DNA of 64,000 nucleotides from Deltaproteobacteria bacterium HGW-Deltaproteobacteria-18 (GCA_002841885.1 PHBE01000010.1:62001-126000), one strand, 5' to 3'. Shown: positions 28,542 through 37,835, numbered from the stretch's first letter. A program made the numbers and translations. Notes: generated from the sequence alone by a model not told the origin.

Positions 28542-29591
28542 ATGGTGAAGCGCGTCGGTCTGGTCGGGGTTACCGGCTACACGGGAATGGAATTGACCCG
28601 CATCCTGCTTGGCCACCCCGGCCTGCGTCTGACCCAGGTCACGTCGCGCAAGGAGGCCGGACAGCCCCTTCAGAAAATTTATCCTTTCCTGCAGGGCACG
28701 GAGCTTGGCGAACTTGAGATAACAGCTCCGGACAGCGCTTTTCTGGCCGCCAATTGCGACCTCGTCTTTCTGGCCGTGCCCCACTGCACGGCCATGGAAA
28801 TGGCGGCGGAGCTGCGCGGGCTTGGAGCCAGGGTTGTGGACTTGAGCGCTGATTTCCGTCTGCGCGACCATGAGGTTTACGAGAGCTGGTACCAGGTACC
28901 GCATACCCGGACCGCCCTCTTGACCGAAGCCGTTTACGGGCTGCCGGAGCTCTACGCCGCACGTATCGCCGGAGCCGGACTTGTCGCCAATCCCGGCTGC
29001 TATCCGACATCCGCCATCCTGGCCCTGTATCCGGCGCTGGCAGCGGGACTTATCTCGCCCGAAGATCTGGTCATCGATTCCAAGTCCGGAACCACCGGAG
29101 CAGGTCGCAAGGCAGGAGTAGGCACTCTTTTCTGCGAGGTTTCGGATACTTTCCGGGCTTACAACCTGACCAAACACCGCCACACCCCCGAGATCGAGCA
29201 GGAGCTCAGCCTTGCCGCCGGGCGGGAAATACGCCTCTCCTTCAATACACACCTGTTGCCCATCAATCGGGGTATCCTGACCACCGCCTACGCCAAACTT
29301 TCCCCCGGCGCGGATCTGGAGCAAATCCGGGCCTGCTACCAGGAGTTTTATGCGGGCAAGCGGTGGGTACGTCTTTTGCCCCAGGGATCCCTGCCTGAAA
29401 CCAGATGGGTGCGAGGCACCAATTTCTGCGATCTCGGGCTGGTCACGGACCCGCGTACGGACAGACTCATCGTGGTGTCGGCCATAGACAACCTTTGCCG
29501 TGGCGCTTCGGGCCAGGCCGTTGCCAATGCCAACCTCATGCTGGGCCTGGAAGAGGGTGTCGGTCTGCCTTTTGCGCCACTCATGCCTTAG
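28542..29591 (+). CDS. argC: N-acetyl-gamma-glutamyl-phosphate reductase
   Basis: 349 aa. NADP-binding GVTGYTGMELTRILLGHP at the N-terminus; catalytic cysteine in ANPGCYPTSAILAL; DSKSGTTGAGRK and KHRHTPEIEQEL follow. It reduces N-acetylglutamyl-phosphate to the semialdehyde in arginine synthesis. No other arg gene is adjacent. It ends 9 bases before the first EAL-HDOD gene. Confidence 0.96.
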   Translation: MVKRVGLVGVTGYTGMELTRILLGHPGLRLTQVTSRKEAGQPLQKIYPFLQGTELGELEITAPDSAFLAANCDLVFLAVPHCTAMEMAAELRGLGARVVDLSADFRLRDHEVYESWYQVPHTRTALLTEAVYGLPELYAARIAGAGLVANPGCYPTSAILALYPALAAGLISPEDLVIDSKSGTTGAGRKAGVGTLFCEVSDTFRAYNLTKHRHTPEIEQELSLAAGREIRLSFNTHLLPINRGILTTAYAKLSPGADLEQIRACYQEFYAGKRWVRLLPQGSLPETRWVRGTNFCDLGLVTDPRTDRLIVVSAIDNLCRGASGQAVANANLMLGLEEGVGLPFAPLMP

Positions 29592-29600
29592 AGGCCCTTA

Positions 29601-30848
29601 ATGACAGAACAGGTGCCTGAAAAGTTCTACGACAGCATATATGTCGCCAGACAGCCCATTTTCAATACCGAAATGAATATTTGGGGCTATGAGCTTCTAT
29701 TCAGGCACGGGGAGACCCAGTCCGCCGTGTTCACGGACGGCGACCAGGCCACGACCCAGGTCATCGCAGACGGCTTCGCATTGGGAGTCCGGGGCATGGG
29801 CAGCAAGATCAAGGCGCTGATCAATTTTCCGCGCAATGTCCTTCTCGGGCATGCGCCCTATGTGCTTCCTTCCGAGCGTTGCGTGGTGGAAATCCTGGAG
29901 ACGGTGCTGCCCGAGGATGATGTCATGGCGGCCTGCCGGGAGCTGAAGGCAAACGGCTATACCCTGGCCCTGGATGATTTTGTGGGGGATCCGGGTTTTG
30001 AGCCGCTGTGCGAAATAGCGGACATCATCAAGGTCGATATCCTGGGCAAGACGCCAGGCGAGGTCATGGCCATCGTCCAGAACCTCAAAGGGTACAAGGC
30101 CCGGCTTCTCGCCGAGAAAGTCGAGAGCATCGACATGTTCAACGTCTGCAAGCGTCTTGGCTTCGAATATTTTCAAGGGTATTTCTTCAGCAAGCCCGAG
30201 ATAGTCCCCGGCCGCAAGCTCTCCGCCAGCCAGAGCACCAAGATCAAGCTTTTGAAGGAACTCAATGAATCCGAGGCGGAGCTTTCCCGGCTGGTGGAAA
30301 TCATTCAGACGGATCTCTCCATTTCCTACCGCCTGCTCAAATACATCAATTCCGCCCGGTTCAGCCTGCGCGGCAAAATCGAATCCATCCAGCGCGCCGT
30401 GAACATGCTTGGCCATCAGAACCTGCGCCAATGGCTGCAGGTGGTCATCCTGTCCGATGTCAATTCCACGGACAAGGGCCAGGAGCTGGTCCGGATATCC
30501 GTCCTGCGCGGCCGTTTCCTCCAGCTTCTGGCCTCGGCCTGCCCCACTCCGTTTTCTCCGGACAGCATGTTCGTGATGGGCTTTTTTTCCCTGCTCGACG
30601 CCATCCTCGACCAGCAAATGGAGCAGGTTCTCGAAGAGATTTCCCTTGACCCGGACATCAAGGCCACCCTGGTTGACCCTCACGGCAAGCACTCTGTCTG
30701 GATCGAACTCTTGCATGAACTCGATCGCGGCAGCTGGGCCGATCTTGAGGAAAAGGCCGGCCAGATGGGTATTCCCATGGAGCTGATCGACAGCGTCGCC
30801 ATTGAGGCCGCGATGTGGACAGACGAAGTCATGGGAGGGGCGTCCTAG
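29601..30848 (+). CDS. EAL-HDOD domain signalling protein (copy 1)
   Basis: 415 aa. EAL-like domain (~10-215): VARQPIFNTEMNIWGYELLF, INFPRNVLL, YTLALDDFVGD, IIKVDILGKT and LLAEKVES. Several residues matching the catalytic set of c-di-GMP phosphodiesterases are present, but this YuxH/CdgJ subgroup is often inactive, so binding rather than hydrolysis is possible. HDOD domain (~220-410): SRLVEIIQTDLSISYRLLKY and the segment ending HQNLRQWL. Probably links c-di-GMP to motility or pili. The next gene is a clear paralog. Confidence 0.9.
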   Translation: MTEQVPEKFYDSIYVARQPIFNTEMNIWGYELLFRHGETQSAVFTDGDQATTQVIADGFALGVRGMGSKIKALINFPRNVLLGHAPYVLPSERCVVEILETVLPEDDVMAACRELKANGYTLALDDFVGDPGFEPLCEIADIIKVDILGKTPGEVMAIVQNLKGYKARLLAEKVESIDMFNVCKRLGFEYFQGYFFSKPEIVPGRKLSASQSTKIKLLKELNESEAELSRLVEIIQTDLSISYRLLKYINSARFSLRGKIESIQRAVNMLGHQNLRQWLQVVILSDVNSTDKGQELVRISVLRGRFLQLLASACPTPFSPDSMFVMGFFSLLDAILDQQMEQVLEEISLDPDIKATLVDPHGKHSVWIELLHELDRGSWADLEEKAGQMGIPMELIDSVAIEAAMWTDEVMGGAS

Positions 30849-30926
30849 GGTAGGGACGGTTTTTTTATTTCTAGATCTGGCGGGTTTTCAGGGTCGTGCT
30901 TTGCGCTCTTTAAAAAGGACCTGGCA

Positions 30927-32168
30927 ATGGAAGAGACGTATCCGGAACAGCTTTACGACAAGTTTTTTGTCGCCCGGCAGCCCATATTCACGGCACAGAT
31001 GCAGATATGGGGCTACGAACTGCTTTTTCGTCACGAAGAAAACATTCAGGACGCCGTGTTCACCGATGGCGATCAGGCCACGACGCAGATCATTGCTGAT
31101 GGCTACAACCTCGCTGTGCAGGGGTTGCGTCATGGAGCCAGGGCGCTGGTCAATTTTCCGCGCAGCGTGCTCCTCGGCGAGGCTCCCTATGTATTGCCTT
31201 CGGACCAGTGCGTGGTGGAGATCCTGGAGAGCGTCATGCCCGAACCCGAAGTCCTCAGCGCCTGCAGCGAACTCAAGAGGCGCGGGTACACGCTGGCCTT
31301 GGACGATTTCGAAGGCAGCCCCGGCCTTGAACCCTTGTGCGAGATGGTCGACATCATCAAGATCGATGTCCTCGGCAAGACTCCGGCGCAGGTCGCGGCG
31401 ATTGTTGCGGGGGTCAAAAAATACGACGCGCTGCTCTTGGCCGAGAAAGTGGAGAACCACGACGTCTTCAAGGTTTGCAGAAAGCTCGGCTTCACCTATT
31501 TTCAAGGATTTTTTCTGAATCGCCCCGAGGTCATACCCGGGCGCAAGCTGTCTGCCTCGCAAGTCAACAAGATCAAGTTGTTAAGGGAATTGAGCGTCCC
31601 GGACGTGGAATCCTCAAGGCTGGTGGAGATTATTCAGACGGATCTGTCCATTTCCTACCGGCTGCTCAAATACATAAATTCCGCATTCTTCGGCCTGCAA
31701 ATCAAGGTCACCTCGATCCCGCGTGCGGTTTCCATGCTTGGATCCCGGAATCTCAGGCAGTGGCTGCAGGTGGTCATCCTTTCCGATGTCAGCACCGAGG
31801 ACAAAGCCCACGAACTGGTCCGCATTTCCGTACAGCGGGCCCGTTTTCTTCATCTTTTGGCGCAGAAACATCCCACGTCGTTCGATCAGGATGGCATGTT
31901 CCTCATGGGCTTTTTTTCCCTGCTCGACGCCATTCTGGACCAGTCCATGGGCCGGGTGCTGGAGGAGATCCCCCTGGACCCCGCCATAAAACGGGCCCTG
32001 ACAGATCCGGATGATCCCAATGCGGTCTGGCTGTCCCTGCTCGACGAGATTGACCGTTGCAACTGGGATCGCCTGACGGCAAAAACCGAGCAGATGGGAA
32101 TTCCCATCACCCTCGTCAACAGGCTCTCCGCCGAGGCCTCGATCTGGGCGATCTGGGTCACGAGTTGA
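30927..32168 (+). CDS. EAL-HDOD domain signalling protein (copy 2)
   Basis: 413 aa, alignable over its full length with the preceding protein and with the same EAL-like and HDOD segments (VARQPIFTAQMQIWGYELLF, LALDDFEGS, IIKIDVLGKT, SRLVEIIQTDLSISYRLLKY). The pair arose by tandem duplication. A 78-base spacer separates the two; the start ATG has AAGGACCTGGCA upstream. The neighbouring prepilin peptidase is consistent with a role in type IV pili or surface behaviour, though that is inference. Confidence 0.9.
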   Translation: MEETYPEQLYDKFFVARQPIFTAQMQIWGYELLFRHEENIQDAVFTDGDQATTQIIADGYNLAVQGLRHGARALVNFPRSVLLGEAPYVLPSDQCVVEILESVMPEPEVLSACSELKRRGYTLALDDFEGSPGLEPLCEMVDIIKIDVLGKTPAQVAAIVAGVKKYDALLLAEKVENHDVFKVCRKLGFTYFQGFFLNRPEVIPGRKLSASQVNKIKLLRELSVPDVESSRLVEIIQTDLSISYRLLKYINSAFFGLQIKVTSIPRAVSMLGSRNLRQWLQVVILSDVSTEDKAHELVRISVQRARFLHLLAQKHPTSFDQDGMFLMGFFSLLDAILDQSMGRVLEEIPLDPAIKRALTDPDDPNAVWLSLLDEIDRCNWDRLTAKTEQMGIPITLVNRLSAEASIWAIWVTS

Positions 32169-32281
32169 GCGGTGCTGCCCGCTTCTGGCGGACTGTTTTG
32201 GCCCAGGTGCTTGAGTATCCACGCAACATCCCGTAACCACATAATATTGTGTCCTGAATACTTTTCCATCAAGGTGCCTGC

Positions 32282-33064
32282 ATGGTTGAGCTGTTTTTTT
32301 ATCCCGCTTTTTTTTATACCATTGCCCTCATTCTGGGACTTTGCCTGGGCAGTTTCTACAATGTCTGCGTGCATCGCTATCTGGTGGGCATGTCCGTGAT
32401 CAGTCCCGGCTCGCATTGTCCGGCCTGCGGCCACGTGCTTTCCTGGTGGGAAAATATTCCGGTCCTGTCCTACCTGCTGCTGGGTGCGAAGTGCCGTTCC
32501 TGCAAGGGGAAGATCCACTGGCGCTATCCGGCTGTGGAGCTTTTGTCCGGAATCCTGGCCCTGCTCTTTGCGATCAAATTCGGTCCGACGGCGCAGTGGT
32601 TGACCTACATGGTATTTCTGGGGATTTTTCTGGTGGCCTCTTTCATCGATCTGGACTCCTTCATTCTGCCCGACGTTTTGACCTATCCGGCGGCCATCCT
32701 GGCTTTGTCCACCCCGCTTTTTCTGCCCGTGGACTGGGTTGAGACCTTGCTTGGCGCTTTTTTTGGCGCGGGAATCTTTCTTGTCCTGCAACAGGTTTAC
32801 CTGCGGCTGCGCGGGATCGATGCCCTCGGAACCGGGGACATCAAACTCATGCTCAGCCTTGGGGCCTTGGTCGGCCTGTCCTTGCTGCCACTCATGATCC
32901 TTCTCTCCGCCCTGTGCGCCCTTGCGGTCGCCGTGGTCTACCTGCGCCGTCCCGAAGGCCAGGGTCTGCGCACGGCCGTCCCATTCGGCCCGTTTCTCTG
33001 TCTTGGCGCGGTCCTGACCCTGCTCTGGGGAGAGGACCTGCTCCTGATGATCATGAATTTTTGA
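32282..33064 (+). CDS. pilD: Prepilin leader peptidase / N-methyltransferase
   Basis: 260 aa, about eight helices. CPACGHVLSWWENIPVLSYL and CRSCKGKIHWRYP form the cytoplasmic Cys4 zinc site of bifunctional PilD. The two catalytic aspartates are in SFIDLDSFILPD and GTGDIKLML. It cleaves and N-methylates type IV prepilins, and could act on the pilin at 62.9 kb. The classical pil operon is not in this window. Confidence 0.93.
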   Translation: MVELFFYPAFFYTIALILGLCLGSFYNVCVHRYLVGMSVISPGSHCPACGHVLSWWENIPVLSYLLLGAKCRSCKGKIHWRYPAVELLSGILALLFAIKFGPTAQWLTYMVFLGIFLVASFIDLDSFILPDVLTYPAAILALSTPLFLPVDWVETLLGAFFGAGIFLVLQQVYLRLRGIDALGTGDIKLMLSLGALVGLSLLPLMILLSALCALAVAVVYLRRPEGQGLRTAVPFGPFLCLGAVLTLLWGEDLLLMIMNF

Positions 33065-33163
33065 AGCGGCCAAACATTTTGGGCGTGCAAGCGGACACCG
33101 CGGCATGGACGGGCAGCGGCGGGATGTACGCCGCTTGAAGGTGATTTTTGACTGTTTTGCGAG

Positions 33164-33183
33164 CCTTGGGGCCGTGCCCCAGG
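33164..33183. terminator. Short hairpin between convergent genes
   Basis: TGGGGC and GCCCCA pair around a three-base loop, lying directly after the stop of the minus-strand gene at 33184. No T run follows, so it is a weak terminator at best. Confidence 0.35.
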
Positions 33184-33999
33184 TCAGGGCAGGAAGGCTT
33201 TGGCGATAAGGTAGAGGTCGTTGAAGGGCGTCCCGGACTTGATGGCGGACATCATCTGCATGGACAGGTCCATCTTCATTTCCGTGGCTTCGAGAATCTC
33301 CTTTTTGACCAGATTGAGCCGGAATTTGACAAAGTCGTAGTCGAACCCGTCATTGATGAGCGCGAGGCCGTCCTTGAAATACTGGGACGAGATGTATTCC
33401 TGAAATCCGAGGAGATGCTCGACTCCGTTTCTTCTGGCCAGCATGCAGTAGAAAATGAGGTTTATGATCAACGCCTCGATCTTGAGCTTGTGGTCGATGT
33501 TGAGAAACTTGGTCTTGTTCAGCTCGGCATTGTCCAGATTCCTGAGCATGAGCTGGGCGACCTCGAAGACCTGTTTTTCAAAAATGGGCGCGATGTGGAA
33601 TTTGGACAAAAAGCGGATCATCACTTTTTGCGGGTTTTCCTTGGACACGATACCCAACAGGCCGATGGCCATGAGCACGTATTTGCGGTGCAATTCGGCC
33701 AGGATGTTTTTTTTTCTGACCTGAGCCAGTTCCTCGCAGCGATTGGGAGAAAACGATGAGGCGGCCAGTTCGAGCAGAAACCTGACGTGGGGCTCGCGGG
33801 TGTGCTTTGCCTCCTCAAGCAGGAAATCGCCGCTTTTTTTCCTGGAGTCCATGGTCTTTTTCACGGACAGCCAAAAAGCGGCCACTCCTTCCAGCGGCAT
33901 CTCCATGAGATCGAATTCCTTGGGAGCCGTCAGCGACCTGGCGCTGGCCCCGAGCAGCAGCTCGGAGACCTGTTCGTTGATGTTTCCCGTGCCGTTCAT
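33184..33999 (-). CDS. Uncharacterised helical protein next to cheX
   Basis: 271 aa, no signal peptide or membrane helix, predicted mostly alpha-helical with charged surfaces (KKSGDFLLEEAKHTREP, LARRNGVEHLLGFQEY). I do not recognise a family. It starts 4 bases after the cheX stop on the same strand and is likely its co-transcribed partner, so a role in a chemosensory-type pathway is possible by context only. Confidence 0.7.
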   Translation of the reverse strand: MNGTGNINEQVSELLLGASARSLTAPKEFDLMEMPLEGVAAFWLSVKKTMDSRKKSGDFLLEEAKHTREPHVRFLLELAASSFSPNRCEELAQVRKKNILAELHRKYVLMAIGLLGIVSKENPQKVMIRFLSKFHIAPIFEKQVFEVAQLMLRNLDNAELNKTKFLNIDHKLKIEALIINLIFYCMLARRNGVEHLLGFQEYISSQYFKDGLALINDGFDYDFVKFRLNLVKKEILEATEMKMDLSMQMMSAIKSGTPFNDLYLIAKAFLP

Positions 34000-34003
34000 G
34001 GGC

Positions 34004-34462
34004 TTATTCGAAGCAGAATTCCAGGGTGAAGGTCCCGGCTTCGCAGGAGAAGGGTATGGCGATGGCCAGGGCCGAACTCATGTGCGCAATGGTGTGGTTA
34101 TCGCCCATGATGACCGACGGGGTGGAGCCCTGCAGCTTGAGACCCATGTCGACCAGACCCACACGGGCTTGGCCGGAGATCATGTTCGTGATCTCGCCCA
34201 TGGCGTCCTGTACGTCCTGCAGGATGTCCTCGATGGCGTCGCCGAGCATCTGCTTGACGATGTGCACGGCGGTCTTGCGATCGAAGGAGATGGAGAAGGT
34301 TCCCTGTTTGTCCCCGGTGATGCCAATTACGGCGGAGACATCGCCTCTGGCCATTTTGTCTTTCTTGACATACGGCGTGCCGGCCACGACTTCGAGGGCG
34401 GCCATGGCGGCGAGGACGTCTTTAGTTGCTTTGATGAAGGGTTTGGCCAGCGATGGGTCCAT
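34004..34462 (-). CDS. CheX-like phosphatase
   Basis: 152 aa. DAMGEITNMISGQARVGL carries the Glu-xx-Asn pair of CheC/CheX phosphatases, and the alternating strands around it fit the CheX fold. It should dephosphorylate CheY-like receivers. ATG 34462 has GGAGAACCCC upstream. It is divergent from the Hpt gene across 262 bases and followed at once by the unknown gene. Confidence 0.85.
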   Translation of the reverse strand: MDPSLAKPFIKATKDVLAAMAALEVVAGTPYVKKDKMARGDVSAVIGITGDKQGTFSISFDRKTAVHIVKQMLGDAIEDILQDVQDAMGEITNMISGQARVGLVDMGLKLQGSTPSVIMGDNHTIAHMSSALAIAIPFSCEAGTFTLEFCFE

Positions 34463-34724
34463 GGGGTTCTCCTTGGGAGGTGCGTGGATGGGAAAACTTC
34501 ACACCGTGGAATTTCATAAAGAAAATTTGTGGCCGGGGTCAACCACAAGAGGGGAGCAAGTCAGGATTTTTTGCGGACGCGGGCGCATGGGAGGGGGGCT
34601 CGACATTCCTTTCCGTATGGATTCATGCACGAAGAGGAGCTGGCCAGCTGCAACCGCGCCCTCTAAATGGGGTTGACCAAAAAATTTCGAATCAGGTCTG
34701 GACTAGCGACGCACGGAGAAAAGC
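34463..34724. other. Divergent intergenic region between cheX and the Hpt gene
   Basis: 262 bases without a credible gene. It must hold promoters for both directions; I saw no clear sigma-70 or sigma-54 elements and no strong hairpin. Confidence 0.5.
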
Positions 34725-35033
34725 ATGAAGCAGCGGGTCAAGGAACATTTGTGCCGGGTTTACGGTTTGGGCATGGACGACATAGATGAGCTCTATGGGC
34801 TTGGTTGCCAGACGGTGGTCGTCACTCTGGGCCGCCTTGAGGCTGCCTTTTCGCTATGTGACGAACAGGAGATCGCGGACGTGGGGCATATGCTCAAAGG
34901 GGCCCTTTTCAACATGGGACTGGTTGAGCTCGCGGAGATGGCCCGGGACTTGGAGCTGGCCGGTCGCGACGGACGCATGGAAGAGGCGCGCGACGTGTAC
35001 GAGAGGCTCCGCCCTGCCCTTGAATTCTTCTGA
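34725..35033 (+). CDS. Small Hpt domain protein
   Basis: 102 aa. VGHMLKGALFNMGLVELAEMA is cited here only in part: HMLKGALFNMG contains the likely phospho-accepting histidine followed by the lysine-glycine of Hpt domains. A stand-alone histidine phosphotransfer protein shuttling phosphate between receivers. ATG 34725 is preceded by ACGGAGAAAAGC. The neighbouring cheX suggests they work in the same or related phosphorelay. Confidence 0.8.
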   Translation: MKQRVKEHLCRVYGLGMDDIDELYGLGCQTVVVTLGRLEAAFSLCDEQEIADVGHMLKGALFNMGLVELAEMARDLELAGRDGRMEEARDVYERLRPALEFF

Positions 35034-35120
35034 GGTCTGCGCTGTTCCGGGCGTTTCATCTTCCTGCGCCGGACATCCAAAAAAAAAGCCTGTCCTGTCC
35101 CCGCCCCTGTGGCGGGCGCT

Positions 35121-35849
35121 TCAGTCGTGATGATGGTGTGGCTCGTCCCCCAGGGGATGGGCATGCACGTGGCGGTGCGGCAAGTGTGGCACGTCGGTCA
35201 CGAGGCTGCCGTCTTTTATGGTCATGAACCGCGATGTCGTTTGCGCCAGGAAGTCCCAGTCGTGTGAAATGATGATGCGGGCCGTGGGCAGGGCGTCCAG
35301 GATTTCGATGATGCGTTCCCTGGTCTGCGGGTCAAGGCCGTTGGTGGGCTCGTCCAGCAGAAGCACCTTTGGCTGCATGGACAGGATCGTGGCCAAGGAT
35401 ACCAGCTTTTTTTCCCCTCCGGACAGCCGGTGGGTCAACCGGCCCTCGAACCCGTCCAGCCCAAGATCCTTCAGGGTCGCAAGAGACCTCTCCCGTGCCT
35501 CGTCCACGGACATTCCCAGATTCAGGGGCCCGAAAGCCACGTCGTCGAGGACCGTGGGGTTGAAGAGCTGGTCTTCGGCGTTCTGCAGGACCATGCCGAC
35601 CTCGCGGCGCAGGGCCCGAAATTCTTTTTCACCGCGCACCGGTTCGCCATGGAAGAGGACCTTGCCCCGTTGCGGGGTCATGAGACCCATGACGATGTGG
35701 AACAGGGTGGTCTTGCCGCTGCCGTTGGTGCCGTAAAGTCCGATTTTCTGTCCCGGAGCAAAGGCGAAGTTCACGTTGTGCAGTACCGCATGGCCGGAAG
35801 GGTAGGCAAAGGACACGTCCTGCAGGGCGAAAATGGGCGTTTCAGACAA
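35121..35849 (-). CDS. Nickel/cobalt ECF transporter ATPase with His-rich tail
   Basis: 242 aa, CbiO/NikO family. GTNGSGKTTLFHIV (Walker A), LSGGEKKLVSLATIL (signature), VLLLDEPTNGLDPQ (Walker B) and HDWDFL (switch). It energises uptake through the CbiQ-like protein encoded before it. The C-terminus is unusually rich in histidine (HLPHRHVHAHPLGDEPHHHH), suggesting local metal binding. It overlaps the Q gene by 8 bases and ends the five-gene unit. Confidence 0.9.
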   Translation of the reverse strand: MSETPIFALQDVSFAYPSGHAVLHNVNFAFAPGQKIGLYGTNGSGKTTLFHIVMGLMTPQRGKVLFHGEPVRGEKEFRALRREVGMVLQNAEDQLFNPTVLDDVAFGPLNLGMSVDEARERSLATLKDLGLDGFEGRLTHRLSGGEKKLVSLATILSMQPKVLLLDEPTNGLDPQTRERIIEILDALPTARIIISHDWDFLAQTTSRFMTIKDGSLVTDVPHLPHRHVHAHPLGDEPHHHHD

Positions 35850-36609
35850 GGCGTATCTCCGGAAAAAAGTCCATGAGCACGATGCCGGCCGTGGCGGCCA
35901 GCCACAATAGGGCGAAGGCCGCGTCCTTCGGGCGCGCCCTGAAGCGGACCACGGACACGAAACGTCCCTGGAACCCGCGCAGGACCATGGCCTGGTAGAC
36001 CCGGCTTGAGCGGTCGAAGCTGTTGACCAGGACCATGGCCAGAAGGTTCCCGATGGTGCGGTAGGTGTGCATGCCGGTGCGGGGGGCGAACCCGCGCAGC
36101 CTGGCCGCCGTTACCAGGCGCTGCCATTCGTCGGCTATGACGTGCAGGTAGCGGTAAGTGAAAAGGAACAGAAATACCAGCTTTGACGGCACCCCTAGAC
36201 GGTCCAGGGCGTGCCCCATGGTCGGAGAGTCCATGGTCGTGACCAGGGCCAGGAAGGTCAGCAGGATGGCGTTGGACTTGAGGGTGGCAAGCAAAACCAG
36301 CGCAACGCCTTCACGACTTGCGGTCAGGGGGCCAAGGGCGGCAAACGGCGTGCCGGGCATGGTCAGGGGCACGATAACCCACAGAAAAACAATGAAGACG
36401 TTGACCAGCGCCACGCGTTTGCAGAGCACTCCAAGGGGCGGCGCGCTCAGGCTCAGGATCGCCATGGCCGGAATCAGAGCCGACCCCGCAGCCAGCGGTT
36501 CCTTGAGCAGGGCCACGCAGATGGAGAAAAGCGCTGCCATGGCCAAGCGCACCCTGGGATCAAGGCCGTGCACCAGAGACCTGCCCTGAGCAAAAGGTTC
36601 GTCAAACAC
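35842..36609 (-). CDS. Nickel/cobalt ECF transporter transmembrane subunit Q
   Basis: About 255 aa, CbiQ family. LDPRVRLAMAALFSICVAL at the N-terminus and AARLRGFAPRTGMH near the end contain the Ala-Arg-Gly coupling motifs that contact the ATPase. Five to six helices. GTG 36609 overlaps the stop of the L gene by 8 bases; no better start is visible, and the ribosome site is weak, so translation is probably coupled. Confidence 0.85.
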   Translation of the reverse strand: MFDEPFAQGRSLVHGLDPRVRLAMAALFSICVALLKEPLAAGSALIPAMAILSLSAPPLGVLCKRVALVNVFIVFLWVIVPLTMPGTPFAALGPLTASREGVALVLLATLKSNAILLTFLALVTTMDSPTMGHALDRLGVPSKLVFLFLFTYRYLHVIADEWQRLVTAARLRGFAPRTGMHTYRTIGNLLAMVLVNSFDRSSRVYQAMVLRGFQGRFVSVVRFRARPKDAAFALLWLAATAGIVLMDFFPEIRLV

Positions 36610-37216
36610 GCGGGCGGCTCTTGAAATAGGCGGCGACGCCGACCAATCCGAAAATCCAGCCGATGCCGCCGATAATTTCCTGCATACCGGGCCCGGCCTG
36701 GCTTTGTTCGAGCAGGGCGCGCCTGATAGGCGCGAGCTTGGCGTCGAGGGCGGCATTCACCACTTCTTCCACATCAGTTCGCGACAACCCCGTCGCGCCA
36801 GGGGCTGCGCTGACCAGGTTCTTTTCGGCCACAACCGGGGCCGCTTCGTCCGCATTGGCCACAGGAGTTCTTGGAGCACCCGCGTCCATGAATTCCGCCG
36901 CATCCACAATCCATTCATTCTGATGCCCTTCTCCGGCCTGCAAGAGGATGCGCAGGCCGGTTCCGGATTTGCGTGCCTGATCAGGGACGGGAAAGCGGAA
37001 CAGCCCCTCCTCGTCGGTCGTGCCCTGCAGCAGCATCTGTCCGGTCTCTGCGTCACGGACTTCGATGGCACCGTTCCGGACCCGCTTGGACTTGCTGTAG
37101 CTGCACTCGACGATGACCTCGTCTCCTTCCACGTAGGCAAAGACGTTAACCCGGTGCGCCAGTGCCGGGGCCGAAGTCAGGAAAGCGAAAATAACGAGCA
37201 GGAAAAAGCTACGCAC
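36602..37216 (-). CDS. Accessory subunit L of the nickel/cobalt ECF transporter
   Basis: 204 aa. N-terminal signal or anchor (FFLLVIFAFLTSAPALAH), an extracytoplasmic beta-rich domain (HRVNVFAYVEGDEVIVECSY), and one C-terminal helix (IIGGIGWIFGLVGVAAYF). This matches the NikL-type component of transporters with K-M-L-Q-O order, which replaces CbiN. A histidine follows the signal cleavage site, as in several metal-delivery proteins. GTG 37216 is preceded by GAAGGGGG and overlaps the M gene. Confidence 0.75.
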   Translation of the reverse strand: MRSFFLLVIFAFLTSAPALAHRVNVFAYVEGDEVIVECSYSKSKRVRNGAIEVRDAETGQMLLQGTTDEEGLFRFPVPDQARKSGTGLRILLQAGEGHQNEWIVDAAEFMDAGAPRTPVANADEAAPVVAEKNLVSAAPGATGLSRTDVEEVVNAALDAKLAPIRRALLEQSQAGPGMQEIIGGIGWIFGLVGVAAYFKSRPRV

Positions 37217-37835
37217 GGAGTCCCCCTTCAGCGCTTGATGCAAAACTCAGGAGTTCAGGCCGGACCCTGGATAGAAAGGATACGGCCAGTGTGGTCACGA
37301 TGCCCTCGACGATCATGACCGGGACATGGGCCAGAAAGAGCAGCCTTGCGGCCTGCAGGAAGCCCTCGTCCGTGTAGGCCAGGGAGAGGGCCGTGAGCAG
37401 GCCTGCACCGGCCACGGAAAGGGCTCCGCAGCAAAACGCCGCCACCGTGCGCATCCGTCCGGGGCGGGACAGCAGCGGACGCAGAAGCAGAAAGCAGAGC
37501 ACGGCTGGAAAAGCCATGTTGAAGGCGTTTACGCCCAATACCGTGAAGCCTCCGTACTGAAAGAGCACGGATTGCAGCATGAGGGCCACCAGAATGGCCG
37601 GAAACGCGGCCCAGCCAAGGATGGCGCCGAGGAGTCCGTTCAGGATCAGGTGGGCGCTGGAGGGCCCTATGGGGATGTGGATGAGTGAGCCGACGAAAAA
37701 GGCCGCGGCCAGGATGGCCACGGTCATGAGGCGGTCGTAATCGAGCCGGCGCAGGCCCAGGGCCGTGCCGCCAGCGGTAAGCACCGCGCCCAGGCCCAAT
37801 ATGGCGGGCGAAAGAACTCCTTCGGAAATATGCAC
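37209..37835 (-). CDS. Substrate-specific subunit M of the nickel/cobalt ECF transporter
   Basis: 208 aa, CbiM/NikM family. The mature N-terminus MHISEGVLSP supplies the metal ligands (amino group, His2), with further His in IPIGPSSAHLILNG. Six to seven helices. It determines Ni versus Co specificity, which cannot be read with certainty here; the K and L partners favour nickel. Confidence 0.9.
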   Translation of the reverse strand: MHISEGVLSPAILGLGAVLTAGGTALGLRRLDYDRLMTVAILAAAFFVGSLIHIPIGPSSAHLILNGLLGAILGWAAFPAILVALMLQSVLFQYGGFTVLGVNAFNMAFPAVLCFLLLRPLLSRPGRMRTVAAFCCGALSVAGAGLLTALSLAYTDEGFLQAARLLFLAHVPVMIVEGIVTTLAVSFLSRVRPELLSFASSAEGGLRA

